Shown here in pieces: positions 23,643-34,575 of a stretch of 64,000 nt of DNA. Origin of the DNA: Sanderia malayensis (lineage: Eukaryota; Cnidaria; Scyphozoa; Semaeostomeae; Pelagiidae); assembly GCA_013076295.1 (NCBI GenBank), contig RQOL01000616.1, forward strand, positions 1,736,001 to 1,800,000, in the 5' to 3' direction. Under the pieces are notes generated by a model. That model was not told where the DNA came from. It ran no database searches and saw only the letters and a list, made by a program, of their open reading frames with translations. Both the position numbers and the translations under genes were made by a program. Within the stretch, counting starts at the first letter, position 1. Each line of letters opens with the position of its first letter.

Positions 23643-24628
23643 ACACGTTTTTTTTATATAAGAAACCGCTTTATAAGAAACTCACTGGTAAAAGGCCAAA
23701 AAATTTAAGAAACTTCCACTGGTAAATGAAAAATCGCTAAGAAACTTTTCAATTTTTTATTCTTGTTTGAAATACGGAAGATAACCACTGTGCATGGTAA
23801 TATCAATATCAACGGAGTAGATATGATGCTTATTGATTAATGTTAGATAAACAACTATATTAAGGCCCCGTTTACACGGTACCGGTCAAGTTTTTAGCCG
23901 TTCAAGTTTTTGTACGGCTAGGTGTACCGGTCAAATATTTGTACGGATAGGCCTCCCGTTTACACGATGGATTTTGCTAGCCGGCTTTCTTTGATGGTCA
24001 TGCGCAGTATGCTTTTTCATGAATCGTTGGCGCCAAGTCGAATTATTTTTTGTGTGGGCGAGTGAAATGATTTGTTGTCTAGATTTTTATGAAATTTACG
24101 ATCGTCTTTTTTATTTCTGAAAGTTAACCTTCGTCGTAAATAACAAAAAATTGCTTTTAAATTTTGAGCGCCAAATCTAGCATTTTCAAAGTGCCTCGCT
24201 TTCCTGACTTTTTCACCTCTTTATGAATCCGTACAAATATTTGCACGGTTAGAAGCGTTTACACGGTACCGTTCAAATATTTGACCGCTCAAGTTGTCAA
24301 CTCGTCCTCTTCCTAACAGGACAAGTTTTTGCACGGCTATCCGTACAAATATTTGTACGGATAGCCGATCTCGTGTAAACGCGACCCCTATCCGTACAAA
24401 AACTTGAACGGCTAAAAACTTGACCGGTACCGTGTAAACGGGGCCTAAATCGATTTTCCAGCCCAACCTTATTTTTCACTTGTTTTCCGATGTTTTTGAT
24501 TCTATGCGTGCGCTTTTCAAATATCCAATTGGGAAACTTTTACTGGTAAAATGTGTCAAAAAATGCCCTGAAATTAAGAAACTTTCACCGGTGAAGCTTT
24601 AGCCAGGTTTCTTATAAAAAAAACGTGT
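23643..24628. mobile_element. Outer MITE (TACACG...CGTGTA) containing a nested element
   Basis: The left end ACACGTTTTTTTTATATAAG and right end ending AAAACGTGT are inverted repeats flanked by TA. AAGAAACTT motifs and ACTGGTAAA repeats lie on both sides of the inserted element at 23863-24446. Without that insertion the host element would be about 400 bp, similar to the copy at 16287-16709. Confidence 0.7.
23863..24446. mobile_element. 584-bp MITE with about 55-bp perfect TIRs, nested
   Basis: The ends AGGCCCCGTTTACACGGTAC and its reverse complement match for about 55 bp without mismatch (23863-23917 against the right end). The interior is built from GTACAAATATTTGTACGG-like palindromes. The target duplication is unclear (TTA left, AAA right). 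It is inserted inside the element at 23643-24628. Confidence 0.85.
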
Positions 24629-25112
24629 ATCCTCGATTTTCGTGATTTCAATACCCACGCCCGCTTTATCGAGTTACAACTACCACAAAAGCCAATGACG
24701 ACAAATTAAATATTAACAGGGCAGTTCTATGAAAGTACTGAAGCTCTCGTTGAAATTGCTCAGAGGCAAAGAAGATCAAAGGAATCTTCAAATGACTTTC
24801 GACAGATGGCTTTCAACCGAAATTTCACTAAATGATTATGGGTTTAATCTTTGCCAGACTTTAATGCAGACTATTTGAAAATTAGTTTACTGCCGCCCCC
24901 CAAAGAAAACATTCTTGAAGGTGGAACAGTTCGATTTCAATGCCATACCTAGTTTTATCAAAATCAAATAACTTTTAATTTGATTAAAGAACAACTTGGT
25001 TCAGTTGCAAATTAGCACCACCACGCTCTTTTCACAGTGACTTTTTGCAATAATTGTACATCTACTTTTTCATTCCAGGTCAAGATAATAAATTTTTAAT
25101 TTCACATTCTTA

Positions 25113-25437
25113 TAGACCAGGCTATATTGGAGGGAGGTGCCACTTTTGGGCGGAGAAATTTAAATGGGCATTTTTATAATCCTTAACACGTGGGGATTAC
25201 GAAATGAGACGGTGATCGGTGATTTGTTGGGGTTTAAGGTGTAAAAACGGGGGTTAAAGTGTTACCACTTGACGAAAAACCCTCTGCGGAGGAGCAATTC
25301 GTCTTTTTTGCTCTCTGCGCCGTGGTATTGACTTTTCTTCCTGATTTTAAGATAAATTGGCCAACAGTTAGTTAAAATAGTTGCAATACATCATGATTAT
25401 TCGTTAATATGGGTCACGTCATCAATTGCAACAGTTA
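25113..25437 (+). repeat. Left 325-bp terminal inverted repeat
   Basis: It matches the reverse complement of 30630-30954 with one difference visible, GTCACGTCATC here against GTCACGTGATC. The two arms have equal length, so there is no indel. Confidence 0.95.
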
Positions 25438-25995
25438 AAAGAAGTGAATTCAAAAGGACAAGTGTTAAATTGTCACAGTTATAATCCTCTTTGAAATTGA
25501 ATCAAAGATGAAATGCGGTACTGTGTATTGACCTTTCCTGTACACCCACGAACTGTTACGACATCCACACGAACTACTGTAGTTATATATGATGATTACA
25601 TTGCAGTCGGCTTGTGAATTTTATATGATAGTATCGTGTTATATGTATAATTTTATCGTTCACTTCTTATTTGATTAATGCTGGTTGTTTACTATCTCTT
25701 ATCAATGCTTTGCCTGATTCAGAAATACACAATTGTTCAAGTAATATACAAACATCCAAGATTAATTTGGTGAGTATTTGAAGTTTTCTATTGAACTTAT
25801 TCAACATTTACCAATATTCACCTATAAATAACTATCATTGGGGACTATGAGACAAGGAAAATAGTAAATTGTTTTGAACAAGGACACACAAGGATAGAAA
25901 AATAGTTCACCACGTCAGGTTTTTTACCGAGGCAATGTATTTCTAAGCAATTTCAACGTTGAAATTATTTCCATTTATGTTTTAGAAATGTAAAA

Positions 25996-28900
25996 ATGGA
26001 ATGGCAAAAGCTATCCTGCATAGTTCATTACAAAATTAAAGAAAGTAAATACAGCAATATTAAGGCGATCTCTGATATAAATAAGGAAAAACTTTATGCT
26101 GCAAAACGGTTGAGAGAAGAGCTTGATGGTGAAAAGAATCACAAGGATCAATGTAATGGAATTCCTGATGAAATAGATCCAAATGTACATGGAATACACC
26201 TCGATCCATGCTATAAAAAATTTGTTAAGATTTTAAGCGATAAAAAAGTTGTAGATAGTGCACAAGGAACCTCTACTGATTCAACCTATGATCAACCACG
26301 GCCAAAAAGAATCAAGTCTTCCGATGGTTTTGGGGGTGGGGTTAGAGGCGTTTATCCAAAGGAATGTAACTTCTGCCACAAGTATCGAGTTAAAAGACAG
26401 CAAAAGCATCATCTCCCCATAACCGTTTCAACACATCAAGCGGTAATGACAATAAAACAAGCAGCAGAAGCTAATGAAGACCAAAGCTTATTTTTTGAAA
26501 TTAAAGATCTTGACCTCATTGCAAAAGAGTTCAAATATCACGATTTTTGCTACAAAGAATACACTCGAAAAGAAAAGATTCGCATTGCATCAACTCAAGA
26601 AGATACAGGCGAACAACGATCAAGTGGGAATTTTGAAGCTGTTGTCCAGTGTATCAGAGAGAGGATAATAGAGGAAAACCAAGCTGTATCCATGAAGGTT
26701 CTTCATGATATCTTTGAGCTTCAAACTGACGATACCCGATACAGAAGTAAGTTGAAGTCAAGGATTATTTCTGTCTTTGGAGATCAGCTTTACTTTCTCT
26801 CAGTGAGCAAAAATATTCCTGAAGTTGTAGTGAATGCAAACGCAATTGATAGCCATACTCTTTTCAATGATCGTGAACACATCATCAAACAAGCTGCACA
26901 GTTCTTGCGTGAAGATATTCTTCGTTTCGCCAAAGAGACTCCCGCACTATCATGGCCAATAATGACTGATGAAGTCATTTCCACTGCAAGGGAACCACCC
27001 TCTTCAGTTGAATCTTTTCTGCGAGATCTTTTAACCACAAAAGATCATGCAAAAAGTGACCATACAAATCGTTTGGTCAAATCCTACTCGGCAGACCTAG
27101 TTCATGGAGTGACGAAGGGCAAATTCATAACAGCTAAGCATTTCTTACTGGGACTTGGTTTGCACAACACTACTGGGCAAAAGAAGCCGATTCAAATAGC
27201 AAATCACTTTGGTCACTGCATCAACTACAATCTGGTTTGCGAGGTTGAGACTGCCCAAGCGGAGACAGCGCAGTTATTGGCAACAATGAGCGGAATGCTT
27301 CCAGTTAAACCGGCGACAAATGAAAATACCGTCCTTACCTATTTCTGGGTCGACAACTTTGACATGAACATAGAAACCCAAACTGGCCATGGAGCAATAA
27401 ACTCCACCCATATGATCGCATTCCAAGAAGAATCTCCGCTTACCATCACACCCCAACTTCGCATACAATTTGAGAGAAAAAGAAATAGAATGTTGAACGT
27501 TCCTGAAACCGAACCAGAGAGAATCATTGTAGATGCGAAAAAAGAGCCACCAAGATTAACGGGTCTTGTTTCAGAGGATAACAGCTTCGACGTTTTACCA
27601 TTCCTTACGAGACACTTTGTTTGGACAGTAATAAGAATGCTGAATGCTGCAGATCAAACAACCTCAAGCTATTCAGGTTGGTGCACCAAAGTAAGAAGAA
27701 CACGTCTTGCAAGTCCGTTAAAAAAAACTGTCATGACCTATTTGCCACCCATTGACCAAAAAGTCACGGAATTTTCAACCATCTATAAGTATCTTAATTA
27801 TCTTCAACAACTATCTGTTCAAGTTAACATGCCATATGTCAACGTGACACTGGATGTTGGAGCAGCAATGAACGCACTCAAACTGATTTGGAACTTTCCT
27901 GATCAATTCAGCAATGTTCTGATCCACCTTGGCCAGTTTCATTTCATTAAAGAGAATTTTGCTGTGTTAGGAAAAATCGTCTGTGGTTCAGGAATTGAAG
28001 ATGTAATATTCCAAGCAGATGTATGCTCTTCGGGTAGTTTGAACGGTGTATTGTCTGGCAGTCATTACAACCGAGCTTGGACTGTGCATGGGGCTATGTC
28101 AGAAGCGCTTGAACGTCTGCTATTTGAAAGATATTGTATCCAAACGGGCACAAACATCCCAGAAGTGTTCAATGAGATCGCTAATGACAGTGATTATTAT
28201 GAAGATATCATATGCAGTAATGACAGGCTCCTCGTGAAGTATGAAGAATTTAAGGAAGAAATTCGAGATGGCAAGCATGGAATCACACCTCAATTCTGGC
28301 TATCTCTTTACATCGACCTAGTGGAGATGCAGCAGTTGGCTCATCAAGCAGTTCAAGAAAACAACTTGGACTTGCGGGTGTTCTGTTGGAAGTTTTTCCT
28401 GCCGTTCTATTTTGCTCTAGACAAGCAAAATTACGCTAGATATGGATCTCATTACGTTGCCGTATTGGAAAGAATCGAAAACCTGTATCCAGGATTGAAG
28501 GACCTACTGAAAGATAAGGGGATTTCCGTGCAGGCTCAGGAAATGTATCCACACAGGGTGGCCGTGGACCAGCGTGGCGAACAAACCCTCAACCGAGAGG
28601 CCAAAACGACAGGTGGGATAAAGAACTTTGCTGCAAGTTCTTCTGGGATCTTGAAGTGGATCCTTAACAGAGCAGAGCAAGCAAAGAATACAAATGCTTT
28701 ATTGAGCATGGCCGAAGTAGAAGCCAGCTCAACTCTGTACAAACCACTTCGCCCATCACAAGTGTTAAAAACAGAAAAGTTTGTTACAAACATTGTTAAA
28801 ATTCTGAAAGAAGAATATCTGAACCCGTTCGATCCAAACCTAGAACAAAATAAACTGTGGAACCTAAGCTCAGGAATTCCAACGCCCACTCCTGTGGCAG

Positions 28901-30492
28901 AGAATATGATCCATCTTCAACAAATTGGAAAAGACACATATGCAAGCTTCAGAGAAAACCGAATCGAAAAAGCGGATATCGACTTCCATAGTCCAATTAA
29001 AAGAACGAATGCAAAGCTGTTCAGAAGCACCAATAGAAAAGTGACAGTCACCTCGAGCAATCAGTCGAAGAGCATTGAAGCGAACCGAAATGTCCTCGGA
29101 ATACTACTTGCAATCTCAGGAAGAAATGAGCGAGCAATCGATTTTGACGCCGCACTATGCTTTCCATTATGCCCGGTTCCGCTCAGCTTGGCAAATGCAG
29201 ATGGATCCAGGAGGATAACGACGAAGAGTAAGCTCCAAAATGTCCCGATGAAGTATTGTGAAAAAGAACTGCTGCACCCTAGAGAAAGTCAGCCTTCAAG
29301 ACAGAATACTTCCACCTATATTATCGATTTGATGGCAGCTATTCGCACACTAACCAGCATACCTGAAACATACGAGGAGCTGACTTGGAAGTTTTTAAAG
29401 TCACTTCCAACTGGTTTTTTTCGCGTCGATATTGTCGCTGACACGTATAGACCAATTTCGCTCAAAGCTGGCGAAAGAAATAAAAGAGGCAGCTCTGAGA
29501 AAATAATAATCAAGTCTCCAAAGTCAAAAATACCTCGGAACTTTTCGGAGTTTCTCAAAAATGGTGAAAATAAGCAGCGACTTATTGAGCTGATGCTTGA
29601 AACCGTGAAGGACAATCGCATTCAGGCTTTAAACATGCTCTGTTGTACGGAGTTATTTTTCTCGATCGAGAACCAATGTTGTAAGTTCACGCTCTCCTGT
29701 GCCTGTCGTGAAGAAGCACTTTCCAGTAACCAAGAAGAGGCCGACACCAAGATAGCGTTACATTGTTGCCATGCTTTAGACAGGTACCCATCAAAATATG
29801 TCGTTGTCCGATCTCCATCAGCCGATATTGACATTTTGGTTATCCTTCTGAGTATAATGACCAGTCAGACCTACGTTTATCTGGATTTTGGGACAGGGAT
29901 ACATAGGAAAGGCATGATGCTTAGCGACATAGAGATGGATGAATGCAAGAAGTCCTCTTTGATAGGTTTTCACGCATTTACGGGCAATGATTATGTCTCC
30001 TCTTTTTTTCGGAAGGGGAAAGCAGCATGCTGGAAGGTAGTGAACAACAATGAAAAATGTGTTGCCACTTTCAATTCACTTGGATCATCGTGGAATGTAA
30101 CAGAAGAAGCTATGAATGGCATTGAAGAATATGTTTGTCTGCTCTACGGTTTTCGCCAAAGGAATGTAAATGCCGTACGAAAGAAGATCTTTGAAAAGAA
30201 ATTCATACAGCAAAATAAAGTAATCGACATATCGTTGCTGCCCCCTTGCTTTGCATCGTTACGACTCCATACTTTACGAGCAAATGTAATTGCGAGAATC
30301 TGGAAGCAAGCAGACCAAGCAATAATAGAGCTACCTGATCTTGCACAACATGGTTGGGAGGCTATGAATGAAATAAAATGGATAGATCGCGCTTTCCCGG
30401 ATGAAATAGAGGAACTACTCTTAGGAGATGAATTTGAAATATCATATGAGGACGACGAAAAGAGTGAAGAGGAGCCTGATGAGGATGATTAG
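25996..30492 (+). CDS. Transposase-like protein with C-terminal FEN/XPG-type 5'-nuclease domain, 1498 aa
   Basis: This is the single ORF of the transposon. The N-terminal part has a possible zinc-binding module: CNFCHKYR at about residues 124-131 and HDFCYKEYTR around C185. The middle third is conserved-looking but not recognised. The last 400 residues line up with FEN-1-like nucleases: YIIDLMAAI (D1111), VADTYRPISLKAGERNKRG (D1149), EEADTKIALH (E1248, D1250), SADIDILVI (D1277, D1279) and HAFTGNDYVSSFFRKGK (D1332). All seven metal-binding acidic positions of the fold are therefore represented. The C-terminus is acidic. The ORF is intact and an upstream exon is possible, since the first ATG lies about 560 bp inside the left repeat. 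It probably cuts element ends; no experimental function is known to me for this family. Confidence 0.85.
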   Translation: MEWQKLSCIVHYKIKESKYSNIKAISDINKEKLYAAKRLREELDGEKNHKDQCNGIPDEIDPNVHGIHLDPCYKKFVKILSDKKVVDSAQGTSTDSTYDQPRPKRIKSSDGFGGGVRGVYPKECNFCHKYRVKRQQKHHLPITVSTHQAVMTIKQAAEANEDQSLFFEIKDLDLIAKEFKYHDFCYKEYTRKEKIRIASTQEDTGEQRSSGNFEAVVQCIRERIIEENQAVSMKVLHDIFELQTDDTRYRSKLKSRIISVFGDQLYFLSVSKNIPEVVVNANAIDSHTLFNDREHIIKQAAQFLREDILRFAKETPALSWPIMTDEVISTAREPPSSVESFLRDLLTTKDHAKSDHTNRLVKSYSADLVHGVTKGKFITAKHFLLGLGLHNTTGQKKPIQIANHFGHCINYNLVCEVETAQAETAQLLATMSGMLPVKPATNENTVLTYFWVDNFDMNIETQTGHGAINSTHMIAFQEESPLTITPQLRIQFERKRNRMLNVPETEPERIIVDAKKEPPRLTGLVSEDNSFDVLPFLTRHFVWTVIRMLNAADQTTSSYSGWCTKVRRTRLASPLKKTVMTYLPPIDQKVTEFSTIYKYLNYLQQLSVQVNMPYVNVTLDVGAAMNALKLIWNFPDQFSNVLIHLGQFHFIKENFAVLGKIVCGSGIEDVIFQADVCSSGSLNGVLSGSHYNRAWTVHGAMSEALERLLFERYCIQTGTNIPEVFNEIANDSDYYEDIICSNDRLLVKYEEFKEEIRDGKHGITPQFWLSLYIDLVEMQQLAHQAVQENNLDLRVFCWKFFLPFYFALDKQNYARYGSHYVAVLERIENLYPGLKDLLKDKGISVQAQEMYPHRVAVDQRGEQTLNREAKTTGGIKNFAASSSGILKWILNRAEQAKNTNALLSMAEVEASSTLYKPLRPSQVLKTEKFVTNIVKILKEEYLNPFDPNLEQNKLWNLSSGIPTPTPVAENMIHLQQIGKDTYASFRENRIEKADIDFHSPIKRTNAKLFRSTNRKVTVTSSNQSKSIEANRNVLGILLAISGRNERAIDFDAALCFPLCPVPLSLANADGSRRITTKSKLQNVPMKYCEKELLHPRESQPSRQNTSTYIIDLMAAIRTLTSIPETYEELTWKFLKSLPTGFFRVDIVADTYRPISLKAGERNKRGSSEKIIIKSPKSKIPRNFSEFLKNGENKQRLIELMLETVKDNRIQALNMLCCTELFFSIENQCCKFTLSCACREEALSSNQEEADTKIALHCCHALDRYPSKYVVVRSPSADIDILVILLSIMTSQTYVYLDFGTGIHRKGMMLSDIEMDECKKSSLIGFHAFTGNDYVSSFFRKGKAACWKVVNNNEKCVATFNSLGSSWNVTEEAMNGIEEYVCLLYGFRQRNVNAVRKKIFEKKFIQQNKVIDISLLPPCFASLRLHTLRANVIARIWKQADQAIIELPDLAQHGWEAMNEIKWIDRAFPDEIEELLLGDEFEISYEDDEKSEEEPDEDD

Positions 30493-30629
30493 AGATATTA
30501 ATTTTTACTAAAGACGCTTCTGTTCAGTTCAGTTTATCTATGTTTGTTATCTGGTATTTACTGTTCAGAGCTTTGCATAAGACCAGGTGGGTATTTTTAT
30601 CATTTTTGACATTTTACATCCGGGAATTC

Positions 30630-30954
30630 TAACTGTTGCAATTGATCACGTGACCCATATTAACGAATAATCATGATGTATTGCAACTATTTTAACTAAC
30701 TGTTGGCCAATTTATCTTAAAATCAGGAAGAAAAGTCAATACCACGGCGCAGAGAGCAAAAAAGACGAATTGCTCCTCCGCAGAGGGTTTTTCGTCAAGT
30801 GGTAACACTTTAACCCCCGTTTTTACACCTTAAACCCCAACAAATCACCGATCACCGTCTCATTTCGTAATCCCCACGTGTTAAGGATTATAAAAATGCC
30901 CATTTAAATTTCTCCGCCCAAAAGTGGCACCTCCCTCCAATATAGCCTGGTCTA
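30630..30954 (-). repeat. Right 325-bp terminal inverted repeat
   Basis: Reverse complement of 25113-25437 with one mismatch. It ends at CCTGGTCTA, followed by the TTA duplication. Confidence 0.95.
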
Positions 30955-31307
30955 TTAAGATATAGTCCTACACTGTCCGGTCATAACATTTTGGTGGCAA
31001 GACCTTATTCTTTTCCAAAAAAATTGAGCTCTGAAGACGACTCAGCCATGAACAAAATGCTTTGTAGCTACTTGTACATATATTTTTTCATTCTTATTTC
31101 TTTTAATTATTGTAGCTTCGATTAGTTGCTTTGAAAAATGTTTTATTTAACTTTTTCAGAACAAAAAATTGATAAATATTAAGGTAATAAAAAAACTAAA
31201 TTTACCAGCATTTTCTCGTGAATAAAAATAAAATAATAAATAGAAAGATACCCTGTCCCCCTGTGCTCTTCACTACCACTTGCCTTGCGTGCTGCAATTG
31301 AATAAAG
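30955..31307 (+). promoter_or_regulatory. TMEM33 upstream region
   Basis: A 353-bp spacer between the transposon end and the TMEM33 start codon. No TATA box in a normal position is seen. The start context AATAAAGATGGCAGAC resembles the TISU/YY1-type AAGATGGC element used by housekeeping genes with short leaders. This is weak sequence-only evidence. Confidence 0.35.
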
Positions 31308-34300
31308 ATGGCAGACTCTGACAATCAAAGGACATCTTCAAATGAAGCTGACGAGGCCGGCTGGCCTGCTGTAAAAGTATACATCGATTAGTTAAATGTC
31401 TTACTTTAATTGTAATCGAACTAGCTCCTTTTTATTTCGGCCAATTCCTCTGGTTTTGAAACTCAGTGTTGCATTGTTTCACCATACACAACATTTTTCA
31501 CAATTCTCAATATCATTTGAACTGTTTTCAATCCAATTTGAGCTTCATAATATTTTTCCCTTGTAGCGAGTTTTATTTCAGGATAAATACGACACAGCTC
31601 TATGGATGCTGAGACTGTATGCAATTGGCTGCACATTTTTCTTCATTGTTCCCATTATGGGGTGAGCTAGCATAGCATAATAAGTAGCAATAGTTTAGAG
31701 GGTGAATCAAGCTCAGATGCTTTGTAGGCCCCCGATCCTGTCTTCTCCCTTATGTCTTTTTTATTCTTGTTAAGCATTTACACATGTCATTACGCAAGCT
31801 GGTGCTAACTTTAAATTTCATTTTCCACCAGAGCACAATTCAGTTTAAATTGTTACAGAAGAGTCATACTGTCCTGTGCAACTATTTCTGCTCTTCGTCT
31901 TCATCAAAGGCTACCTGTAAGTGCATGGATTAACAAAATGTATGAATGGACATCTCCCTAGACCATTTACGCATACAGTGGTATCCCCTTTGTAGATACA
32001 GTCAACTCTATCTAATTCGAACGAAATTCTCCGTCCCTTCAAGGATCACTAATGAACCAATTCTTGTAAAACAAACCTCTATAATTCGAACTTTGTGTAG
32101 TTCAACATTTTCACGCTTCCCCAGACTGTTCGAATTAGACCGAGTTGACTGTATTCTGTGGAGACCAAGAAATTATTTCCTGGTTTCAGTAGCTTGTTCT
32201 ACAGCAAGGAAAGAAAAGTTACACAGAATCTAAATTTCTGGACCACAGATTTTAACATTTGATTTTATTGCATTTTATTTTTTCATCTCAGAGGTTCCAA
32301 TTCAGTCGTGCTTACTTGTCTCAGCTTGTTCAAGAAGATGCCTTTCACTATCTAGCATACAGTATTTTATTTCTCATGGCGAATGCTGCTACACGTATCC
32401 TTTTATGCAATTACATCTTAGAATTATTTTCTATTTCAACAGTAAACGTCCCTCTTTTCACATTATACCAAAATCAAGAGTAAATACAAATTCTGTTCTC
32501 ATTCCTTATCTCATATTCTCTCATCTTTCTTCAAGTCTTTCTCTTCTTTAAATATTCCTGTCTGCCCTGCTAAAACTCTTAATTTATTTAGATGTTGTTA
32601 TACTTCTGTGTTGTGATTTTCTGCAAGTCTACTTGCTTGTGAGGCTGGCCTCCCACAGATGCAACTGTGCTCAATTCAACTTGTTATTTGCTTTTTGTGA
32701 GTAGCAAAATAATTCTTTCCAAGTGCATATTGGCTACAAGTCACGAGGATTTCGAACACCAGTATTTTTACTTAAATGTTTCCTTAATGGCTCGTGAAGT
32801 TGCTTTAATTCCAATTGTCATGTTTGCCGTTCTTCATGCTGCTGCCTTCACTAGGAAAGTTCTCAATGTGAGTATTTTCAGCTTGCTCTTTTAGTAACCA
32901 ATTTGTGTAACAAGGTACTTACTTACTTGTTTATGCCACCAACTCTGGGCATCTCTGTCTTTAGCTGTCTCTCTCCAGTTTGGTCCAGGTTATCTTCATG
33001 TTCTTTGCATGTCTCTGTCTAAACAATTGACCTGACATATCTATATTTAATCCAAGTAATTACTTATTGGAATATGTTGATGAAATTAAAGAGATTTCTG
33101 AGTCATTTTAAGGATTTATTTTGAGGAATTGATTTTCTTTTGTTTCTTCTAAAGCATTTTATAACCCAAGGCTTATATATTCACGATAATGATAGGATGT
33201 GACTGATTGTAATAATATAGAACTGTTACTCACCATTTAATCATTTGGTTACACTTTCATTGGTTCTTTGTTTTTTCTCAACGATATAGGCATATGGATC
33301 AGATGGTGCCATAATGCACAAGTAAGTTTCACAGTAAAAATCCACATATAAAAACCTACCTTTCTGAAACCACGATCTTTTGGTTATTATTTAACTTATA
33401 AAATTCACAAAATCTACGCTATCGAAAGGCCAGTTAGCTAATTGAGAACTTTGAATCTCACGTAGAATTATTGAGGTTGAAATATTTGAAATATGAAGCA
33501 GTCTATTTTGCAGAGGGGAGTACTATAGCAAGGTCCTTATTACAGGTTTTTGGTCACTGCAGAGAGGTTCACACTACTAATAGGACCACTGCAGTCCAAT
33601 ACTCAAGCGACAGTTTTATAACTGGTCTTTGTATAGTATGACGTATGCTCGTCTTCTTTCTGTTCGCAGACTCAGTGCGGTCGTTCAGAAGGTAGAAAAT
33701 CGAGAGACCCAACAGGCCATGCTTCAATTCGTTGCGAGTTCAGAAATCATGATGATGCCTGTGACGATTTTGATGCTCTTCAGGTGAGAATTTTACGCTT
33801 ATAATCAGTGTCAACTAATTATGAATCAAGTAGTTTTGCGTAGGACAGTGCTGGCAATAGACTAGCCACTAGGGCGTAATGTAAAGCCTTAGATGTTCAA
33901 GTTCTCTTATGATGAATAATAATTGGTGATTGTTTTTATTTTTCAGTGGACAGGCGAGCTTTTTAGTTCCTTTCTTTTATTATCGTTTTGTCCAAGTGAG
34001 GTATTCATCAAGACGAAATCCCTATTCAAGGTATTGATCCATTCATGTATGGATTTTTATTCGCTATTACGTTTATTCCCTGCAATAGCATTGTATTACC
34101 TCCATACACTCTTTTTTATATGAACAAGCTTTTTAAGAACTCTAAGCTTACTCATAAAATAAGGGCAATGTTAAGAACATTTCAGCTTAAAATTATTGAA
34201 GAATTAGGAACATCGATCCTTGGTTCTCTGGTTCTAATAAACATGTTTTGCCGCTGCATTACATAATCCCCTTGCTTCCCTGTGCTCTACTCACATCGCT

Positions 34301-34575
34301 ACGGGAAAGATTACGTAATGAGAGGCCTTTAAGCTGCAATTTTTTATCCAATGCTTCAATACCTTGTTTACCGCCTGTGATGGTTGCTATTTGTTTTTTG
34401 AATATTGACCTCATTGTTGTTTTGCTTCAGATTAATGTTTAGTCAAATGCGTCTTGGTATGGAGCAAATAGCACGTCATCAGAAATGTCCAGCATTTGCA
34501 AGTCGCCTCCTTCACAGTTTCATCGGATTGGTATCGAGGCTGGCACCAGCGGTTGCACAACCACAACCACAATAG
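31308..34575 (+). CDS. TMEM33: TMEM33, ER membrane protein (9 exons, 259 aa)
   Basis: TMEM33 is an endoplasmic-reticulum multi-span protein linked to reticulon binding, ER shape and the unfolded protein response. Exons: 31308-31376, 31582-31661, 31832-31916, 32292-32394, 32800-32867, 33290-33321, 33670-33783, 33947-34030, 34431-34575. All phases match and the total gives 259 aa (human 247). The first donor could instead be at 31371, giving 257 aa. Recognisable family segments are DKYDTALWMLRLYAIGC, ISALRLHQRLP, FQFSRAYLSQL, PIVMFAVLHAAAFTRKVLN, FYYRFVQVRYSSRRNPY and IGLVSRLAPAV. Hydrophobic spans lie in exons 2, 4-5 and 7-8. The tail ends AQPQPQ. The short exon 5 acceptor was set by exact length match to the family. 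Introns 3 and 4 hold a MITE and plain sequence respectively. Confidence 0.95.
31999..32151 (+). mobile_element. pogo/Tigger-like MITE in TMEM33 intron 3
   Basis: A 153-bp element with TA on both sides, CAGTCAACTC at the left and GAGTTGACTG at the right. The interior matches the copy at 6802-6985, including CGAACGAAATTCTC and GTCCCTTCAAGGATCAC, in the same orientation. Confidence 0.8.

Larger units (their letters stand above)
21039..25112. other. Non-coding, transposon-rich spacer
   Basis: About 4 kb with no supported exon. It contains a hAT-like short element (22978-23212), a nested pair of MITEs (23643-24628) and TATAAGAAAC motifs near 21566 and 22718 that look like further ends of the same MITE family. 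A run of 13-14 G occurs near 23000. Confidence 0.55.
25113..30954 (+). mobile_element. Complete 5.8-kb DNA transposon, Academ-like (FEN/XPG nuclease transposase)
   Basis: The element is 5842 bp, from TAGACCAGG to CCTGGTCTA, flanked by TTA at 25110-25112 and 30955-30957, a 3-bp target duplication. Terminal inverted repeats are 325 bp with a single visible mismatch. Between them lies one unbroken 1498-codon frame. A 3-4 bp duplication and an XPG-like nuclease domain are hallmarks of the Academ superfamily, and no helicase domain is apparent. Superfamily assignment is inference from those traits. It sits between the 19.9-kb ORF and TMEM33, ending about 350 bp before the TMEM33 start codon. Confidence 0.85.
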
